The translations under genes and the position numbers were made by a program. A DNA stretch of 64,000 bases. Source: Panax quinquefolius (Eukaryota; Streptophyta; Magnoliopsida; Apiales; Araliaceae). Shown piece by piece: positions 33,385 through 46,007 of the stretch (positions are counted from its first letter, which is position 1; each line of letters opens with the position of its first letter). Under the pieces are notes generated by a model, which saw nothing but the letters and a program-made list of their open reading frames with translations, did not search any database and was not told the DNA's origin. The DNA lies in NCBI GenBank assembly GCA_020205615.1, contig CM035173.1:32394293-32458292 (forward strand), read 5' to 3'.

Positions 33385-34060
33385 AAAATTAAATAAAATT
33401 AAAAAAATAAATTAAATTAAATTAAATTAAATTAAAACAAAATAAAATAAAAATAAAATAAATAAATAATAAATAAATAATAAATAAAATAAAATAAATA
33501 TTAAATATTAAATAATAAATAATAATATAAAATAAATAATAAATAATAAAAAAAATAATAATCGAGGATATTGTTGTGCTCAATTATCACGAGGGGTAAA
33601 AAGGTAGTTACATTTAGGTGTAGTAACTTAGTAACTTAAATTTAATTTAATAAATTAAATTAAATAAATAAAAGAAAATATAATAATAAACTAAAGTAAA
33701 TTTTAAAAATTAGATAATATAATATAATATAATATAAATAATAAATTAAATTAAATTGAATAAAACAAAAAAAATTTAATTTAATTTAATAAATAAATTA
33801 AATTTAATAAAAAATATTTTAAAAATCAAAAAATAAAAAATAAATTTAATTTAATTAAAATAATTCAAATTAAATTAAATTTAAATAAAAATAAAAAATC
33901 AATTTAATTTAATAAAAAAATTAAAATTATATAATATAATATAAAATAAATTAAATAAATTAAAAACTAATAATAAATTTAATCTGATTTAATAAAATAA
34001 ATAAAATAAAATAAAACAAAATAAATTTAATTTAATTTAATAAAATAAACTAAATAGCAT
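33385..34060 (+). repeat. Low-complexity A/T tract
   Basis: Nearly 700 bp of almost pure A+T arranged as imperfect AAATTAAATTAAATAAAATA-type repeats, with one GC-containing interruption near 33560-33620. Confidence 0.9.
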
Positions 34061-34105
34061 TTGCTTAGTTTACCGCAATATTCAATAAACTCAATAAGTA
34101 CTATA

Positions 34106-34174
<69 letters not shown>

Positions 34175-34350
34175 ATATGAAACTTAGAAACCCGTTTGAC
34201 AAGTATGAGTGACTGTCGAACAATAGTCTCCATATATTCTAAATAACAATTTTCATAAACTAAATAGCACTTACTTAGTTTTTCATTGACAAAATGAACT
34301 AAGTAGCATTTGCTTATTTTGCCACAATTTTCAATAAACTCAATAATGTT
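34046..34350 (-). repeat. CTAAGTAGCATTTGCTTA direct repeats with (GT)n(AT)n microsatellite
   Basis: Copies of AACTAAATAGCATTTGCTTA followed by CAATAAACTCAATAA occur at about 34046-34098 and 34303-34345, with partial copies at about 34256-34285 and 33352-33378. A GT (34107-34122) then AT (34122-34170) microsatellite lies between. Confidence 0.75.
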
Positions 34351-34529
34351 ATGAATAAGCATGTGAATGATATTCCTATTTATATAAGATTTGATTATGA
34401 TATTAATGAATGAATATGCAAATATGTCCGCATTGAAACAAGAACTTAGACTAAAATGATCAAATATGTTAGGTTGATTCTACAAGAACAAAATAACTTT
34501 GTAAAGTCCTTAAAAAGAATATGATTTAG

Positions 34530-34917
34530 AAGGACTAAATATAGAAAGATCAAGCTTGTTAAATATGATTTACAAGTCTTTGAATATGATTTTAGATTTG
34601 TATTTCATAAAATACACATATCCAAATCTTGAGTGATATTCATTAGTGAATGTAATAAAATAAAAATACTATCCTCTTGCATTCGTTGTCATAGGTCCAC
34701 ATACATCTGTGTGTACTAACGCTAACAACTCTGTAACTCTTTCTCCTTTTCTACTAAAAGGAGATTTAGTCATTTTTTCCATGAAACAAGATTCACAAGT
34801 TGGATATGATTCATAATCCGATAGCTCTAGGAGCCCATCTTTATATAACTTGGATAATCTTGTTTCATTAATATGACCAAGTCTACAGTGCCACATATAG
34901 GTATTATTAATATCATC
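34530..34917 (-). mobile_element. Ty1/copia polyprotein fragment (GAG pre-integrase and integrase start)
   Basis: Minus strand from 34917: MWHCRLGHINETRLSKLYKD, YPTCESCFMEKMTKSPF and LLALVHTDVCGPMTT. This is the H..H...C..C zinc-binding N-terminus of a copia-type integrase and the first Asp of its core. After a stop at about 34667 the sequence still follows the family (TFTNEY..RFGYVYFMKYKS) to about 34560, then fades. The upstream side is cut exactly at 34917/34918 by a Ty3/gypsy LTR. It is an inactive remnant. Confidence 0.85.
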
Positions 34918-36334
34918 TGTGAGACCCCAGATTTTATGAATAAAAATTTAAATTTCTCGAAATATTTTTTTTGAATATTATGGTGTGGATTTGATATAAT
35001 GTTATATTTGTGGGTAATATTTATAAATTTTACAAAGTAAGCAAGTGGTTATATAATATTCGATTGAATTGGGGAATATTCGTTTTAACAGGAAATATTA
35101 AATGCGACGACACAATCATTAAGTGGACCCCACAAGCGGAAGTATTATCGTAGTAAAGAAAAGCGCATGTAATTATCTTTTATTAAAAATAACGGCGAAA
35201 GTGTTACCGTTAAAACCGTTGAACTACCCAAAGTAGTAAAAATACTGATGTCTGGCGTGGTTGCGATAGTAGCACCTGGTATTGGTTATTGATACTTATG
35301 TGAGAAGTCACTCGGTTATACTCAATTATTACTACGATAATGCTTTGATCATATCTCTCATATTATTGATTCAATTATTGTCACAAGATCATCATCGTAT
35401 AATATGTTATATTATTAAATCAATAATTGAGACGACAAAGTTATTCATATTATTATTTGCAATATTGACAATGTCTAGAAGTTACATAAGGAGAGGTTTG
35501 GTCATCTAATTACTGGCGCCAATAAGGAGAAATTCTTATCGAAAAGCCCCTCTTTCACAGGAGCGACACGGTTGTTAAATATTAAATTATAATATTAATG
35601 ATGAATAAGTTCGTGTTGATTAAAGATGAAATTGATAGTTCCATTGTGTTGGAATTATTAGTGTTAGTGGAAATCGACATTTATTTCGATATTAATTGAT
35701 GTCTGAAAGTTATACTGACCAGTCGGGTAATTAACTGGATAAATGAGCAATTAATTGCTATTAATTCACATGATTATAAATATTTGTTCACATGTGTGTA
35801 CTATTGATTCACATTCTTGTACTATTAGGGGAGGTGGTGCAAGATTGATAATACTTGCATGACTAAGTTAAAAATGGAGGTATAGTTGAAGGTATTATAC
35901 TGTAATTCGTATTTTCACATGATTATAACTATTGATTCACATGATTGAACTACTGATTCACATTATTTACTATTAGGGGAGGTGGTACAAGTTTGATAAT
36001 ACTTGCAGGACTAAATAAAAAATAAAGGAAAAGAGGAAGGTATTATACTGTAATATTTTGAGCTCCAAAACGTGCAATTATCGAAACTATATTTTCCTAT
36101 AAATAGAAGCTCATTCTTCCTTCATTTCTCACCAATTCACTAAAACTATAGAGCAATTATTATAGAGAGAAATTATAGAGAAAAGAAGAAGAGAAGTCTT
36201 TACCTCATTATTTCAAAGATTCAGTTTTTTCTAAGGTAAGGGTATTATTCTTTCGTATTCATGAAGAGAGTTATTTTCTTTCAATACTCGTAGGGCTTTT
36301 ATTCCAATCTTTATTATTATGTTGGAATAACCTG
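34918..36334 (+). mobile_element. LTR 'G', first part, interrupted by the main Ty3/gypsy element
   Basis: Starts TGTGAGACCCCAGATTTTAT inside the copia fragment and runs through the TATAAAT box (36098-36104) and AAG|GTAAGG donor (first intron base 36236, 138 bp downstream) to 36334. There the next LTR (TGTGACGCCCCC) begins in the opposite orientation. The rest of G is not seen and should lie beyond the nest to the right of the window. Same subfamily as F and the main element. Confidence 0.75.
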
Positions 36335-39300
36335 TGTGACGCCCCCAAAATAGGTATACATCACCCATCTTGAGTCGCCAAATACATGGTACAAAATTCA
36401 AATACAACTTAATTATACAACAGTCGTGTAAAATATGACAAAACATAATCTAAGAGTTTTAATAAGAATATTGTCATCTAGACAATATCCACACTCAATG
36501 GAGTCCTCATTACATTTATTGTTACACTATTTAATGTAATAGTGAGGACTACTAATCTTATCATCCGGACCATCACTCCGTTCCCCGACTAGTCAAACTA
36601 CGTTCTCATTTCTTGAAGAGAAACAAGTGAAAGAAAGGATGAGCTCAACTAGCCCGAAGAAATATTATGACTAAGATAATGCGAGAATAAATTATCATTA
36701 GTCTTCAACAATGTTAAACCGATAAAATACAATAGACATGAAGTTTAAGCTGCAATGAAATAAGCAATCCATTAGAAGAGTCAAGTAGAGCATGATATCT
36801 ACTATCTTCTATGATTTAAAATATTTTCATCAATTTTTATCATTTGAGACTCGGTTTAATAAATAAACCACATCATCGAGTCATCCCTGCACTATGGGCC
36901 AAGGATATTCATTAAATCATCAATGGTCATGACTATACCGAATAATCCCTAGTCATAATCATACCAAAAACTGTCCATCAATGCACTACAGGCTACTGAA
37001 AACTTTTTCCACATCATTTATAACATTACAGGTCATGATTATACCGAATAATCCCTAGTCATAATCATACCAAGTCCATCTATGCACGTAAGCCAAAGAT
37101 GACTTTCATCACAATATAAGCATGAGTATGATGACAATGACATAATAATTCAATAAAACAAGTTCAAGAATAAATTTTAAAGATTTATAAGTTAATTTAT
37201 CTTAAAATCAATTACGTTCAAATTGTCAACATGATACTGCTTTGTGGAGTAAAATTCAAGAATGCTCAGAAGAATATTTCCATGAAAAGATACCGGATGA
37301 AGCACAAATATCCAGGATATTCTACTAATTTCATGGAGTATAGAAGCCAAAACATTAACTAAATGAGTATCATAGAATATATAAAAGCGCAAATGAATTT
37401 TCACCGCCATGCGGTAATCCACGCGTGATGCATCATTTCCATAATTTAGTAAGGAATGAATACGAAGGATCATTCACCATGCATGTGATAATCTACATAG
37501 ATAGGTTATTCCAACGAAGAATAATAAAGAATGGAACCGGTCATGCGTAATCGCAGCATGCATGGATATTCTAAAAGTAATAATAAAGAATGTAATAAAA
37601 GAAGAATTCACCATGCATGTGATAGACCGCATGCATAAAGTTATTCCAATGAATAATAAAGAATGGAACCAGTCTCAGCGTAATCCATACGCATACGTGA
37701 TATTCTAATGTAATAATAAAGAATGGAATAACAAAGAATTCACCATGCATGAGATAGATCGCATTTACAGAAAGTTATTTCAATAGAATAATAAAAACGG
37801 AAATTAGAGGTTCAGCAGAATCCATTGCAGACGTAATATTCAAATGTAATAATTAATAATGGAATAATGTAAGAATTTCACCATGTATGCGATACAGATT
37901 AAGATAGACAAGTTATTCCAACATAATAATAAAGAATGGAATAACAGAAGAATTTCACCATGTATGCGGTACTTCGGATTGATTGGTTATTCTAACATAA
38001 TAATAAAGAATGGAATAACAGAAGCTCTCTTCATGAATACGAAATAAATAATACCCCTTACCTTAGAATAAAGCTGGATACTGGAATAGAGAGGTAGCAA
38101 ACTTCTCTTCTTTTTCTCTCTCTATATTTTCTCTCTATAATAATTGCTCTATAGCTTTAGTGAATTGGTAAGAAATGAAGGAAGAATGAGCTTCTATTTA
38201 TAGAAAAATATAGTTTCGATAATTGCATGTTTTGGGGCTCGTAATACTACAGTACAATACCTTCAACTTTTCTTTCATTTTTAATTTAGTCCTGCAAGTA
38301 TTATCAAACTTGCACCACCTCCCCTAATAGTAAATAATGTGAATAAATAGTTCAATCATGTGAATCAATAGTTATAATCATGTGAAAATATGAATTACAG
38401 TATAGTACCTCCATCTATACCTCCATTTTTAACTTAGTCATGCAAGTATTATCAATCTTGCACCAACTCCCCTAATAGTAAAAGAATGTGAATCAATAGT
38501 ACACACGTGTGAACAAATAGTTATAATCATGTGAATTAATAGCAATTAATTGCTCATTTATCCGGTTAATTACCCGACTGGTCAGTATAACTTCCAGACA
38601 TCAATTAATATCGAAATAAATGTCGATTTCCATTAACACTAATAATTCCAACACAATAGAACTATCAATTTCATCTTTAATCAACACGAACTTATTCATC
38701 ATTAATATTATAACTCACAATATTTAACAACTGTGTCGCTCGTGTGAGGAAAGAGGGGCTTTCAATAAGGATTTCTCTTTATTAAGCGTAATTAGATGAC
38801 CAAACCTCTCCTCGATGAACTTTTAAACATTATAAATATTAAAATTTAATAATATTAATAACTTTGTCGTCTCAATTATTGATTAAATAATATATCATAT
38901 TATATCTGAGATGATCTTGTGACAATAATCGAATCAATAATATGAGAGATATGATGCAAAGCAATTATCAGTAGCAATAATTGAGTATAACTGAAAGTGA
39001 CTTCTCATGTAAGCATCAATAATCAATACCGCAAAGTGCTCTTATGCAACCACGCCAGACATTATACTTTACTACCTGGTAGTTCAACAGTTTAATGGTA
39101 AAACTTCCGCCGTTATTTTATAAAAAGATAATTATGTCATTTTATAACTACGAAAATACTTCCGTTGTGGGGTCCACCAATAATTGTGCCGTTGTACGAA
39201 TATTCCCTGTTAAAACGAATATTCCCCGACCAATCGAATATTATATAACCACTTGCTTACTTTGCAAAATTTGTAAATATTACCCACAACTATAACATTA

Positions 39301-39377
39301 TATCAAATCCACACCATAATATTCAAAAATATATTTCGAGAAAATTATTCTTTATTCATAAAAGTTGGGGTCTTACA
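36335..39377 (-). repeat. 3' LTR of the main element, complete, 3043 bp
   Basis: Plus-strand ends are TGTGACGCCCCCAAAATAGG and GTTGGGGTCTTACA. It carries a TATAAAT box at 38196-38202 (minus) and a CTAAG|GTAAGGGG donor (first intron base 38061, 141 bp downstream). A pyrimidine-rich acceptor CTCTTCAAG| at 36612-36614 lies about 277 bp from the LTR end. The predicted intron (36612-38061) holds the GCATGC-hairpin array. Confidence 0.85.
37400..38030 (-). repeat. GCATGC-type tandem array in the 3' LTR
   Basis: Repeated ATTCACCATGCATG, CGCATGCATAAAGTTATTCC and AATAATAAAGAATGGAA modules recur about every 60-130 bp. A second array occupies the same place in the 5' LTR (47090-47650). Confidence 0.8.
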
Positions 39378-39392
39378 ACCTCCTCTTCTTAT
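39378..39392 (-). other. Polypurine tract of the main element
   Basis: Minus-strand AAGAAGAGGAGGT directly upstream of the 3' LTR, the usual primer for plus-strand DNA synthesis. Confidence 0.75.
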
Positions 39393-39988
39393 GAAATTTC
39401 ATCCTCGAAATTAGGGTACGTACCTGGTATGTCGAAGAGGTGAGGATACCTTGATTTCATCTCAGATTCTAACTCCCAGGTCATTTCCTCCACATTGTTG
39501 TTTCTCCACAAAACTTTGACTTGAGGTATAACTTTAGAGTGTAGAATATGATCCTTCTTATCCAAGATTTTAACAGGTAACTCTTCATACGTTAAATCTT
39601 CCTCTATCTCGTCTGGTTCTAATTCAATAATATGGTTCAGGTCTTTCATATATTTACGTAACATAGAAATGTGAAAAACGTTATGAACACGAGACATACT
39701 TGGCGATAAGGCGAGTCTATAGGCCACAGTTCCTACTCGATCGAGGATTAAAAATGGGCCAATGAATCGAGGATTGAGCTTTTCTCTCTTTCCAAATCTT
39801 TTAACTCCTTTCCATGGAGCAACACGTAATAACACATGATCTCCAATATTGAATTCCACGTCTTTTCGATGAAGATCAGCATAACTCTTTTGTCGATCTT
39901 GTGAGGTTTTTATACATTGTCGGGTCGTTTGAATCTTTTTCGTAGTCATACGTACCAAATCCGGTCCCAACAACGTTGCTTCACCCAC
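39389..39988 (-). CDS. Integrase C-terminal region and chromodomain of the main element
   Basis: An uninterrupted 199-codon frame. It begins with the end of the integrase (VRMTTKKIQTTRQCIKTSQD, then RQKSYADLHRKDVEFNIGDH) and continues with the GPFLILDRVGTVAYRLALSP and VHNVFHISMLRKY blocks of the chromovirus integrase tail. It finishes with the chromodomain-like PVKILDKKDHILHSKVIPQV and VLWRNNNVEEMTWELESEM. Chromodomains direct chromovirus integration toward particular chromatin. The frame is the best preserved part of the element and ends at the polypurine tract. The upstream integrase lies in other frames. Confidence 0.85.
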   Translation of the reverse strand: MGEATLLGPDLVRMTTKKIQTTRQCIKTSQDRQKSYADLHRKDVEFNIGDHVLLRVAPWKGVKRFGKREKLNPRFIGPFLILDRVGTVAYRLALSPSMSRVHNVFHISMLRKYMKDLNHIIELEPDEIEEDLTYEELPVKILDKKDHILHSKVIPQVKVLWRNNNVEEMTWELESEMKSRYPHLFDIPGTYPNFEDEIS

Positions 39989-40860
39989 CTCATCTCAGCA
40001 TACTGGAGAACGACACTTTCTTCCATACAACGCCTCAAATGGAGCCATGCCAATACTTGCTTGATAACTGTTGTTGTAGGAAAACTACACCAATAGTAAG
40101 AACTTGTCCCAACTTCCCTTGAAGTCAAGGACACAGAGTCTTAATAAATCTTCAAGAGTTTGAATTGTCCTTTTCGACTGCCCATCCATTTGAGGATGAT
40201 ATGCCGAACTAAATCGTAAATCCGTGCCCATAGCTTTTTGCAAACTAACCCAAAATCTTGAAGTGAATCTTGGGTCTCGATCAAAACTATGGATACTGGT
40301 ATACCATACAATATTACGATCTCGTTTATGTACATAAGAAATGAGCAGACTTGGTCAATCTATCAACAATGACCCAAATCGCATCTATGCCTTGAGAAAC
40401 CTTGGGAAGACCAGTAACGAAATCTATGGTAATGTGCTCCCACTTCCATTCAAGAATTTCAAGTGGTTGCAATGGACCTTTTAGCACTTGATGCTCCGCC
40501 TTGACTCGTTGACAAGTTAGATACCTTGAGATAAACCCCGCTATCTCTCTCTTCATATTGCTCCACCAAAATGTATGTCGAAAATTACCATACATTTTGG
40601 TACTCCCAAGATGGATTGCAAACGGTGTGTTGTGTGTCTCCATCATGATTTTATACTTTAAGTCAGAATCATTAGGAACACAAAGTCTGGAGTTTACTCG
40701 AAGTATTCCTTCTTCATCGATTCTTTCTTCCGGAATAACACCTTCTTGCACTTTCTTGTTCATACGCATCAACTCCAGGTATGATGTTTGAACAGCTTTA
40801 ACTTTATGGATTAAAGTCGGTTCCACTCTGTATATTCGCCATCATCAAATGGGTCCCTGG
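39989..40860 (-). pseudogene. Integrase zinc-binding and catalytic region of the main element
   Basis: Minus-strand pieces: NDSDLKYKIMMETHNTPFAI and TFWWSNMKREIAGFISRYLT (zinc-binding part), then EWKWEHITIDFVTGLPKV (first catalytic Asp) and [15 protein letters not shown]. In the next frame VNEIV-like [17 protein letters not shown] leads into QSKRTI-like RKGQFKLL, where the second Asp motif is altered. Frameshifts near 40330, 40140 and 39990 separate the pieces. Integration activity cannot be expected. Confidence 0.8.
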
Positions 40861-41222
40861 AGTCTTTAACTCTATTTCCATCTTTTCCAAGTCATACAAA
40901 ATGGGTCTTTACGTTGACAATATTGCACTCGTACCCGCATATGATCTTCTACTCAATGCGTCAGCTACTACGTTTGCTTTTCCAGGATGGTATTGGATGG
41001 TATGATCATAATCTTTCAACAACTCAATCCATCGTTGTTGCCGCATGTTGAGTTTCTTTTGAGTGAAGAAATATTTGAGGCTTTTATGATCCGTATAGAT
41101 CTCCACCTTTCTCTCCATACAGGTAATGCCTCCAAATCTTAAGTGCAAAAATGACTGCTGCCAACTCTAGATCATGAGTAGGATAATTCCTCTCATATTC
41201 TTTGAGTTGTTGAGTGGCATAG
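40861..41222 (-). pseudogene. RNase H domain of the main element, 3' part
   Basis: Encodes [32 protein letters not shown], then (after a shift) [20 protein letters not shown] and [19 protein letters not shown]. The YTDHKSL block and the ADALSRR end are characteristic of Ty3/gypsy RNase H. The 5' part (NDASGKGLGCVLM) lies beyond the inserted solo LTR at 43078-43170. Confidence 0.85.
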
Positions 41223-43072
41223 TGTTAGGTTTGTAATATTCAAGAACGCAATCAAATTGTATAAAAGTGCGGAAACGTGTAAAATCAGAGTTTAAAAAAA
41301 TTTTACAAACCATATACCCGGATCACCCTTTATGCACAATTATTAATTAAACGAAAAGATAAAGAATAAAATCATACCCTTGAAGATCGAGCTTCCTCAG
41401 GTACAAGTTCACCTCCAAATCCTTTCGCGTTCAACTTGAATCCACCGGGTTTGGTTCCTTCCTTTGATCAACGTTAGCCACCCATATGTTTGGCCTCAGA
41501 GGTGATCCACCAAGGAATAATAAGAATTCAAGAATAAGGGTATTCGCTCAAACCCTAGTTTTCTATCTCTATAGAAAGGCGTCTTTCTCCAACAAATTGG
41601 AATTATTACGTACATTCGATATCCGATATAAGACTCCTCTTATAAAGATATTAAGTAACCTTATTTAATAAAAATAAGGTATTATTTAATTAAACTCTTT
41701 TAATTAAATGGGCTCCCTAATCTTATTAGGGATAATTAATTAAACTCCTTTAACTAATTTTCCTCCTAATCCTATTAGAATAAATGAGAGTACTTATATT
41801 AAATTAATTCCTAAACTCTTTTAGAAATTAAAATAATAATAATTGTAATAATATTAATAAGACTCCTCTTTTAATTTATATTTAATATTTCTAAAATATT
41901 AAATAATAATATTAAGCTATTTAATTTATTCTATCACCATAGATTAAATTAAATATACTTAACATATATTATTACGATTATGCCATTAACTTCTTAAATA
42001 ATTATTCTTCCTTTTATGGTATGACCCTTTAGGTTCTCCATATTAAACCAGGTTGTGAATAAATCAATTAGAACAATTCTAATCTTATTTAAATAAATAA
42101 ATTAAATAATTAATTTATTTAAATAAATAATATTTATTCTAAAATAGGATAAGCTCCCCAGCGATCAACGACTTTTCCGGATAATATAGATTTCAACATT
42201 AATCATTAAAGAACCTTTGAGTAAATAGTTACTGCATAATTCAATCCTTCCACCATACAATGTCCCAATTAAATATAAGACATGGAATTATTGTCAAGTC
42301 TTATTTTATTTAATTATATGTATTTCGATCCTTAAATGCACAACTCCAAATAATGTAAATTAGAAACTCATTTCTAATTTCATTACGCTTTCAGCCAAGG
42401 ACTCATTGGGTTGTCATTTATCGAATCACATAGGACATTTCTCTTCTTTTATTAGAAGTGGTAGATTCTTTATCGATCATACATTATCTCCATGTACAAC
42501 TTGTTATACCCAAGCATACCCTTTGATATACCCTAAGGGTCTTAAGGAATAAGTCAAAGTATAACTCATCATACACAAGATACTATGATGATCTCAAGTC
42601 CAAGGATCACTTGTACTACTATCACTACAGAATTGCTATCGAAAGCAAGTAAAACTCCATTAGGTATTCCTTAGTGAGCCACGTGCTGAACTTATTCTCT
42701 AATAAGCACCTACATACTTGCTTTAGTGTCTCCACACAAATGATCATGAGATCAATCATCCTCATCCAATGAGCAAGTTAACGTATGTACCAATCTATCC
42801 GGATTCACTAATCCCCAATTTAGTAATCCAATGATTGGGAACTATTTTAGTTTTAAGCTTTCTAAGAATTTAGATCTCATTAGAATGATCATCATCATTA
42901 TTCTAAAAGCATTGCTTAAAACTATGGGTTTATCACATATTATAAAACACATCATGTAGATAATTAAAAGCCTTTAATAAATTAATACCTTTTTATTAAT
43001 AAATGAATAAGATTGTTACAAAGTATATGCTTTATCATCAAACATGATTGGCTTGTGTGCATACTACTTTCA
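41223..43072. mobile_element. Solo LTR inside the RNase H region, 1850 bp, target duplication CATAG
   Basis: Begins TGTTAGGTTTG and ends TACTTTCA. CATAG occurs immediately before (41218-41222) and after (43073-43077). Removing the insert and one CATAG restores GTGGCATAGGCTATGAC, which is the expected continuous RNase H coding sequence (AYATQQL on the minus strand). There is no internal domain, so it is a solo LTR. TGTTAGG ends and the lack of gypsy LTR similarity suggest a Ty1/copia family; its orientation was not determined. Confidence 0.9.
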
Positions 43073-44013
43073 CATAGGCTATGACTTTTCCATGTTACAT
43101 GAGAACACATCCTAACCCTTTGCCTGAAGCATCATTGTAGATGACAAATCCCTTTGAGCCAGATGGTATTGTCGAATAGGTCTTTGAAATGAGTCTCTCT
43201 TGAGTTCTTGAAAACTCTTTTCACATTCCTCGCTCCAATCGAATTTTATATCTTTTCGAGTCAATTTGAATTAATGGAGTAGCGATTCGAGAAAAACCTT
43301 CTACGAATCTCCGATAATAACTAGCTGTGGCCGAGAAAGCTACGTACTTCGGTCACTGACTTAGGTTGCTCCCAACTTTGAATTGCTTCAATCTTTGCCG
43401 GGTCAACAGATATTCCATGATTTGATATCACGTGCCCAAGGAATGCAACTTCCTCAAGCCAGAACTCGCATTTCTTCAACTTGGCATAATGCTTGTTTTC
43501 ACGAAGCTTTTAGAGTATCAGCCTCAAGTGTTGCTCATGGTCTTCGCGGGTTTTGGAGTATATGAGGATGTCATCAATAAAGACGACCACAAAGTGATCC
43601 AAATATTCCTTGAATACTCGGTTCATCATATCCATGAAGGCAGCAGGAGCATTAGTCAATCCAAAAGACATGACTAGGAATTCATAATGCCCGTACCGGG
43701 TTCTGAAAGCAATCTTTAGAATGTCATCAATTTTAATCTTCAACTGATGATATCCGGAACGAAGATCAATCTTTGAAAAGAATTTGGCTCCTTGCAACTA
43801 GTCAAACAGGTCATCAATGCGAGGCAACGGGTACCTATTTTTGATGGTGACATGATTCAACTCCCGATAATCAATACAAAATTGCATACTTCCATCTTTC
43901 TTCTTTACGAATAGAACAGGAGCACCCCAAGGAGATGTACTAGGACAAATGAAATCGATGTCTAACAATTCCTGTAGTTGGGTTTTTAGCTCCTGAAGTT
44001 CAATAGGAGCCAT
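43073..44013 (-). pseudogene. Reverse transcriptase and RNase H start of the main element
   Basis: Minus strand from 44013: [60 protein letters not shown]. An in-frame TAG at 43798-43800 then stands where relatives have Gln, and the same frame continues [33 protein letters not shown] and the catalytic [14 protein letters not shown] box with its two Asp. Past 43510 the thumb ([27 protein letters not shown]) and the RNase H start (NDASGKGLGCVLM) appear in shifted frames. The catalytic residues are intact, but the stop and frameshifts prevent a functional enzyme. Confidence 0.88.
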
Positions 44014-44789
44014 TCGATAAGGGGATTTGGAAATGGGTTTTGTACCAGATTCAAGGTCGATACAAAATTCAATTTCACACTTTGGGGGTAGGCCAGGAAG
44101 TTCTTCAAGAATACGTTAGGAAATTTATTAACAATAGAAATATCATTTAAATATGACGTATCTTTATTTAAATCTATGACATGGGCTAAGAAAGCTTGAC
44201 ATCCATTTTTCAATAAACAAATAGCTTTATGACTTGATATGATAGTGATTGATTTTAGTGGTTTGGTTGCTTTAATTCGCATAATAGGTTGGTTAGGAAT
44301 ATGAAAGCTAACAATCTTACGAAAACAATCGATTTTAGCATGATGAGTAGTTAACCAATCAACCCCTAAAATCACATCAAATACAAGTATTTTCAAGGAA
44401 ATAAGATCGACAGGTAATGTGCTGTTATCGATTTGAATCAAGCAAGACATATAAATCGTGGATGTAATGAAGGTTTCTCCCAACGGAGTTTCAACAGATA
44501 AGTCAAAGTCTAATTTCTTCGGAATCAAATTTAAACGTTGAGCGCAAGTAGGATAAATAAAGGAATGGGTAGAACCGGTATCAAATAAAGTATAAACTTC
44601 GCTAAAGTTTATGATTAGCTTACCCGTGATCACCTCGTTCGAATTCCTCACTTTTTGGGAGGTTACGACAAATGCTCTCCCTTGAACTACCAGTTTTGTC
44701 TTGTCTGGGACACCCTTTGATGCTTCCATCCCAGCTTGACTTGACTTTGGTGCACGAAAAAATTGGGCTAGGTGACCTTTTTTCCACAA
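43986..44789 (-). CDS. Aspartic protease region of the main element
   Basis: A continuous 267-codon frame. It opens in the second zinc knuckle of gag ([10 protein letters not shown]), then has a linker and the protease active site [11 protein letters not shown], the DTG triad typical of retroelement aspartic proteases. The flap and C-terminal part follow with [20 protein letters not shown], ending in the usual connection to the reverse transcriptase. It would process the Gag-Pol polyprotein. The frame shifts to the RT frame at the overlap near 44000 and to the gag frame near 44780. Confidence 0.82.
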   Translation of the reverse strand: MWKKGHLAQFFRAPKSSQAGMEASKGVPDKTKLVVQGRAFVVTSQKVRNSNEVITGKLIINFSEVYTLFDTGSTHSFIYPTCAQRLNLIPKKLDFDLSVETPLGETFITSTIYMSCLIQIDNSTLPVDLISLKILVFDVILGVDWLTTHHAKIDCFRKIVSFHIPNQPIMRIKATKPLKSITIISSHKAICLLKNGCQAFLAHVIDLNKDTSYLNDISIVNKFPNVFLKNFLAYPQSVKLNFVSTLNLVQNPFPNPLIEWLLLNFRS

Positions 44790-45960
44790 TTATAACACGC
44801 TTTGGATTGCATCGTGTAGTTTGGACTTATGTGTCCTTCCCCTCCATATTTGTAACATACGATCGATGGTCGTTCTCCTTCCTTAACAACAGGTGCTGGT
44901 GTTGACATCTTTCCATCCTTGTTGAATCTCCTCTTCTTGAAATGTCCACTCTTATTGTCATGGCCATGATTACCATCGAAGTGATTATCATTTCGGCATA
45001 TTGATTCCTCCACGTTGTTGTTGTCACCGCTTCGATGATCGCTACCACTCGGTATTATCGACTTGTCGGTTGGCCGCTCTCTCTTGGTTGGGTTGACTCA
45101 TTATCACGCTCCAATAAGCGAGCCATATTCACAATATCTGAATACAAACACAGTTTGTGAGAAATTAGGTATTGACGTATCTCGGGTTTCAAACCTCTTA
45201 GAAACATCCACATCATTTTCTCCTCATTATCAACCAAGTGGGACGCAAACCGAGACAACTTGGCAAACTTAGCTTCAGATCGCGCCACGGTCATATTGTT
45301 TTTGTTTTGTCAAGCTTGATGAACTCTACCTCCTTCATGTGATGAATACTTTCAGGAAAGTACTTGTCATTGAACAACTCTTGGAACTTCTCCCAAGACA
45401 TTTTGAGTACTGGGCAGTTGAGTACGCTTTTAATCGATTTCCACTAGAAATCTGCCTATGCTCACAACATGAAGGTGGCAAAGGGAACCTTTGCTCCTCT
45501 CAAGCATTCCAAAACATTAAATATCTTGTTGATCCGCTTTATCCACGTCTCCTCCTTAAGTGGTTTTGCTCTCTAAAAAACTTCGGTGGTCCCAGCCTTG
45601 AATCGCTTAGCGGATCGTCGAGAGTTGTCGGTGTTTCCACCGCATTTGGGATGAGCCGCTTTACCGATGTTGCATGAATTGCATAAAACCTCCGAACATC
45701 CTATCGTTCACCATTTCATCGGTGTTATTGTTTACATGAGGATTATTGTCTTCTGTTGCACATTATCCTCGGCATTAACTGTGGTGACTCAACGGTCTCA
45801 TGTGCTTCATTGTTTATCTCAACATTTTTTGGATGCCATTTTTAAATATCGCCACAAAATAAGGGTTAATTAACATATCACATATTATCCCTATACTACG
45901 AATCGACCAATTAAATACAAAATAAACTTAGGTAGGTCATACTAGCGAATGAATTCTGCG
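44768..45960 (-). pseudogene. gag (capsid and zinc-knuckle nucleocapsid) of the main element
   Basis: Minus strand: an N-terminal part in broken frames to about 45300, then AKFAKLSRFASHLVDNEEKM, MFLRGLKPEIRQYLISHKL (capsid retrotrans_gag block), and a basic linker. Two CCHC knuckles follow: the first (CYKYGGEGHISPNY) has lost two cysteines, and the second ([14 protein letters not shown]) is split by a frameshift and has Phe for the last Cys. Gag would form the intracellular particle. The knuckle damage and frame breaks make it non-functional. Confidence 0.78.
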
Positions 45961-46007
45961 TCCTCTCCCTCCTAGTTCTTGTCTCACATCTCAACCTGAG
46001 GATCATA

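Noticed and set aside
34027..34362. 111-codon minus-strand frame with Ile-Tyr repeats
   Set aside because: It runs through the (GT)n(AT)n microsatellite and short direct repeats.
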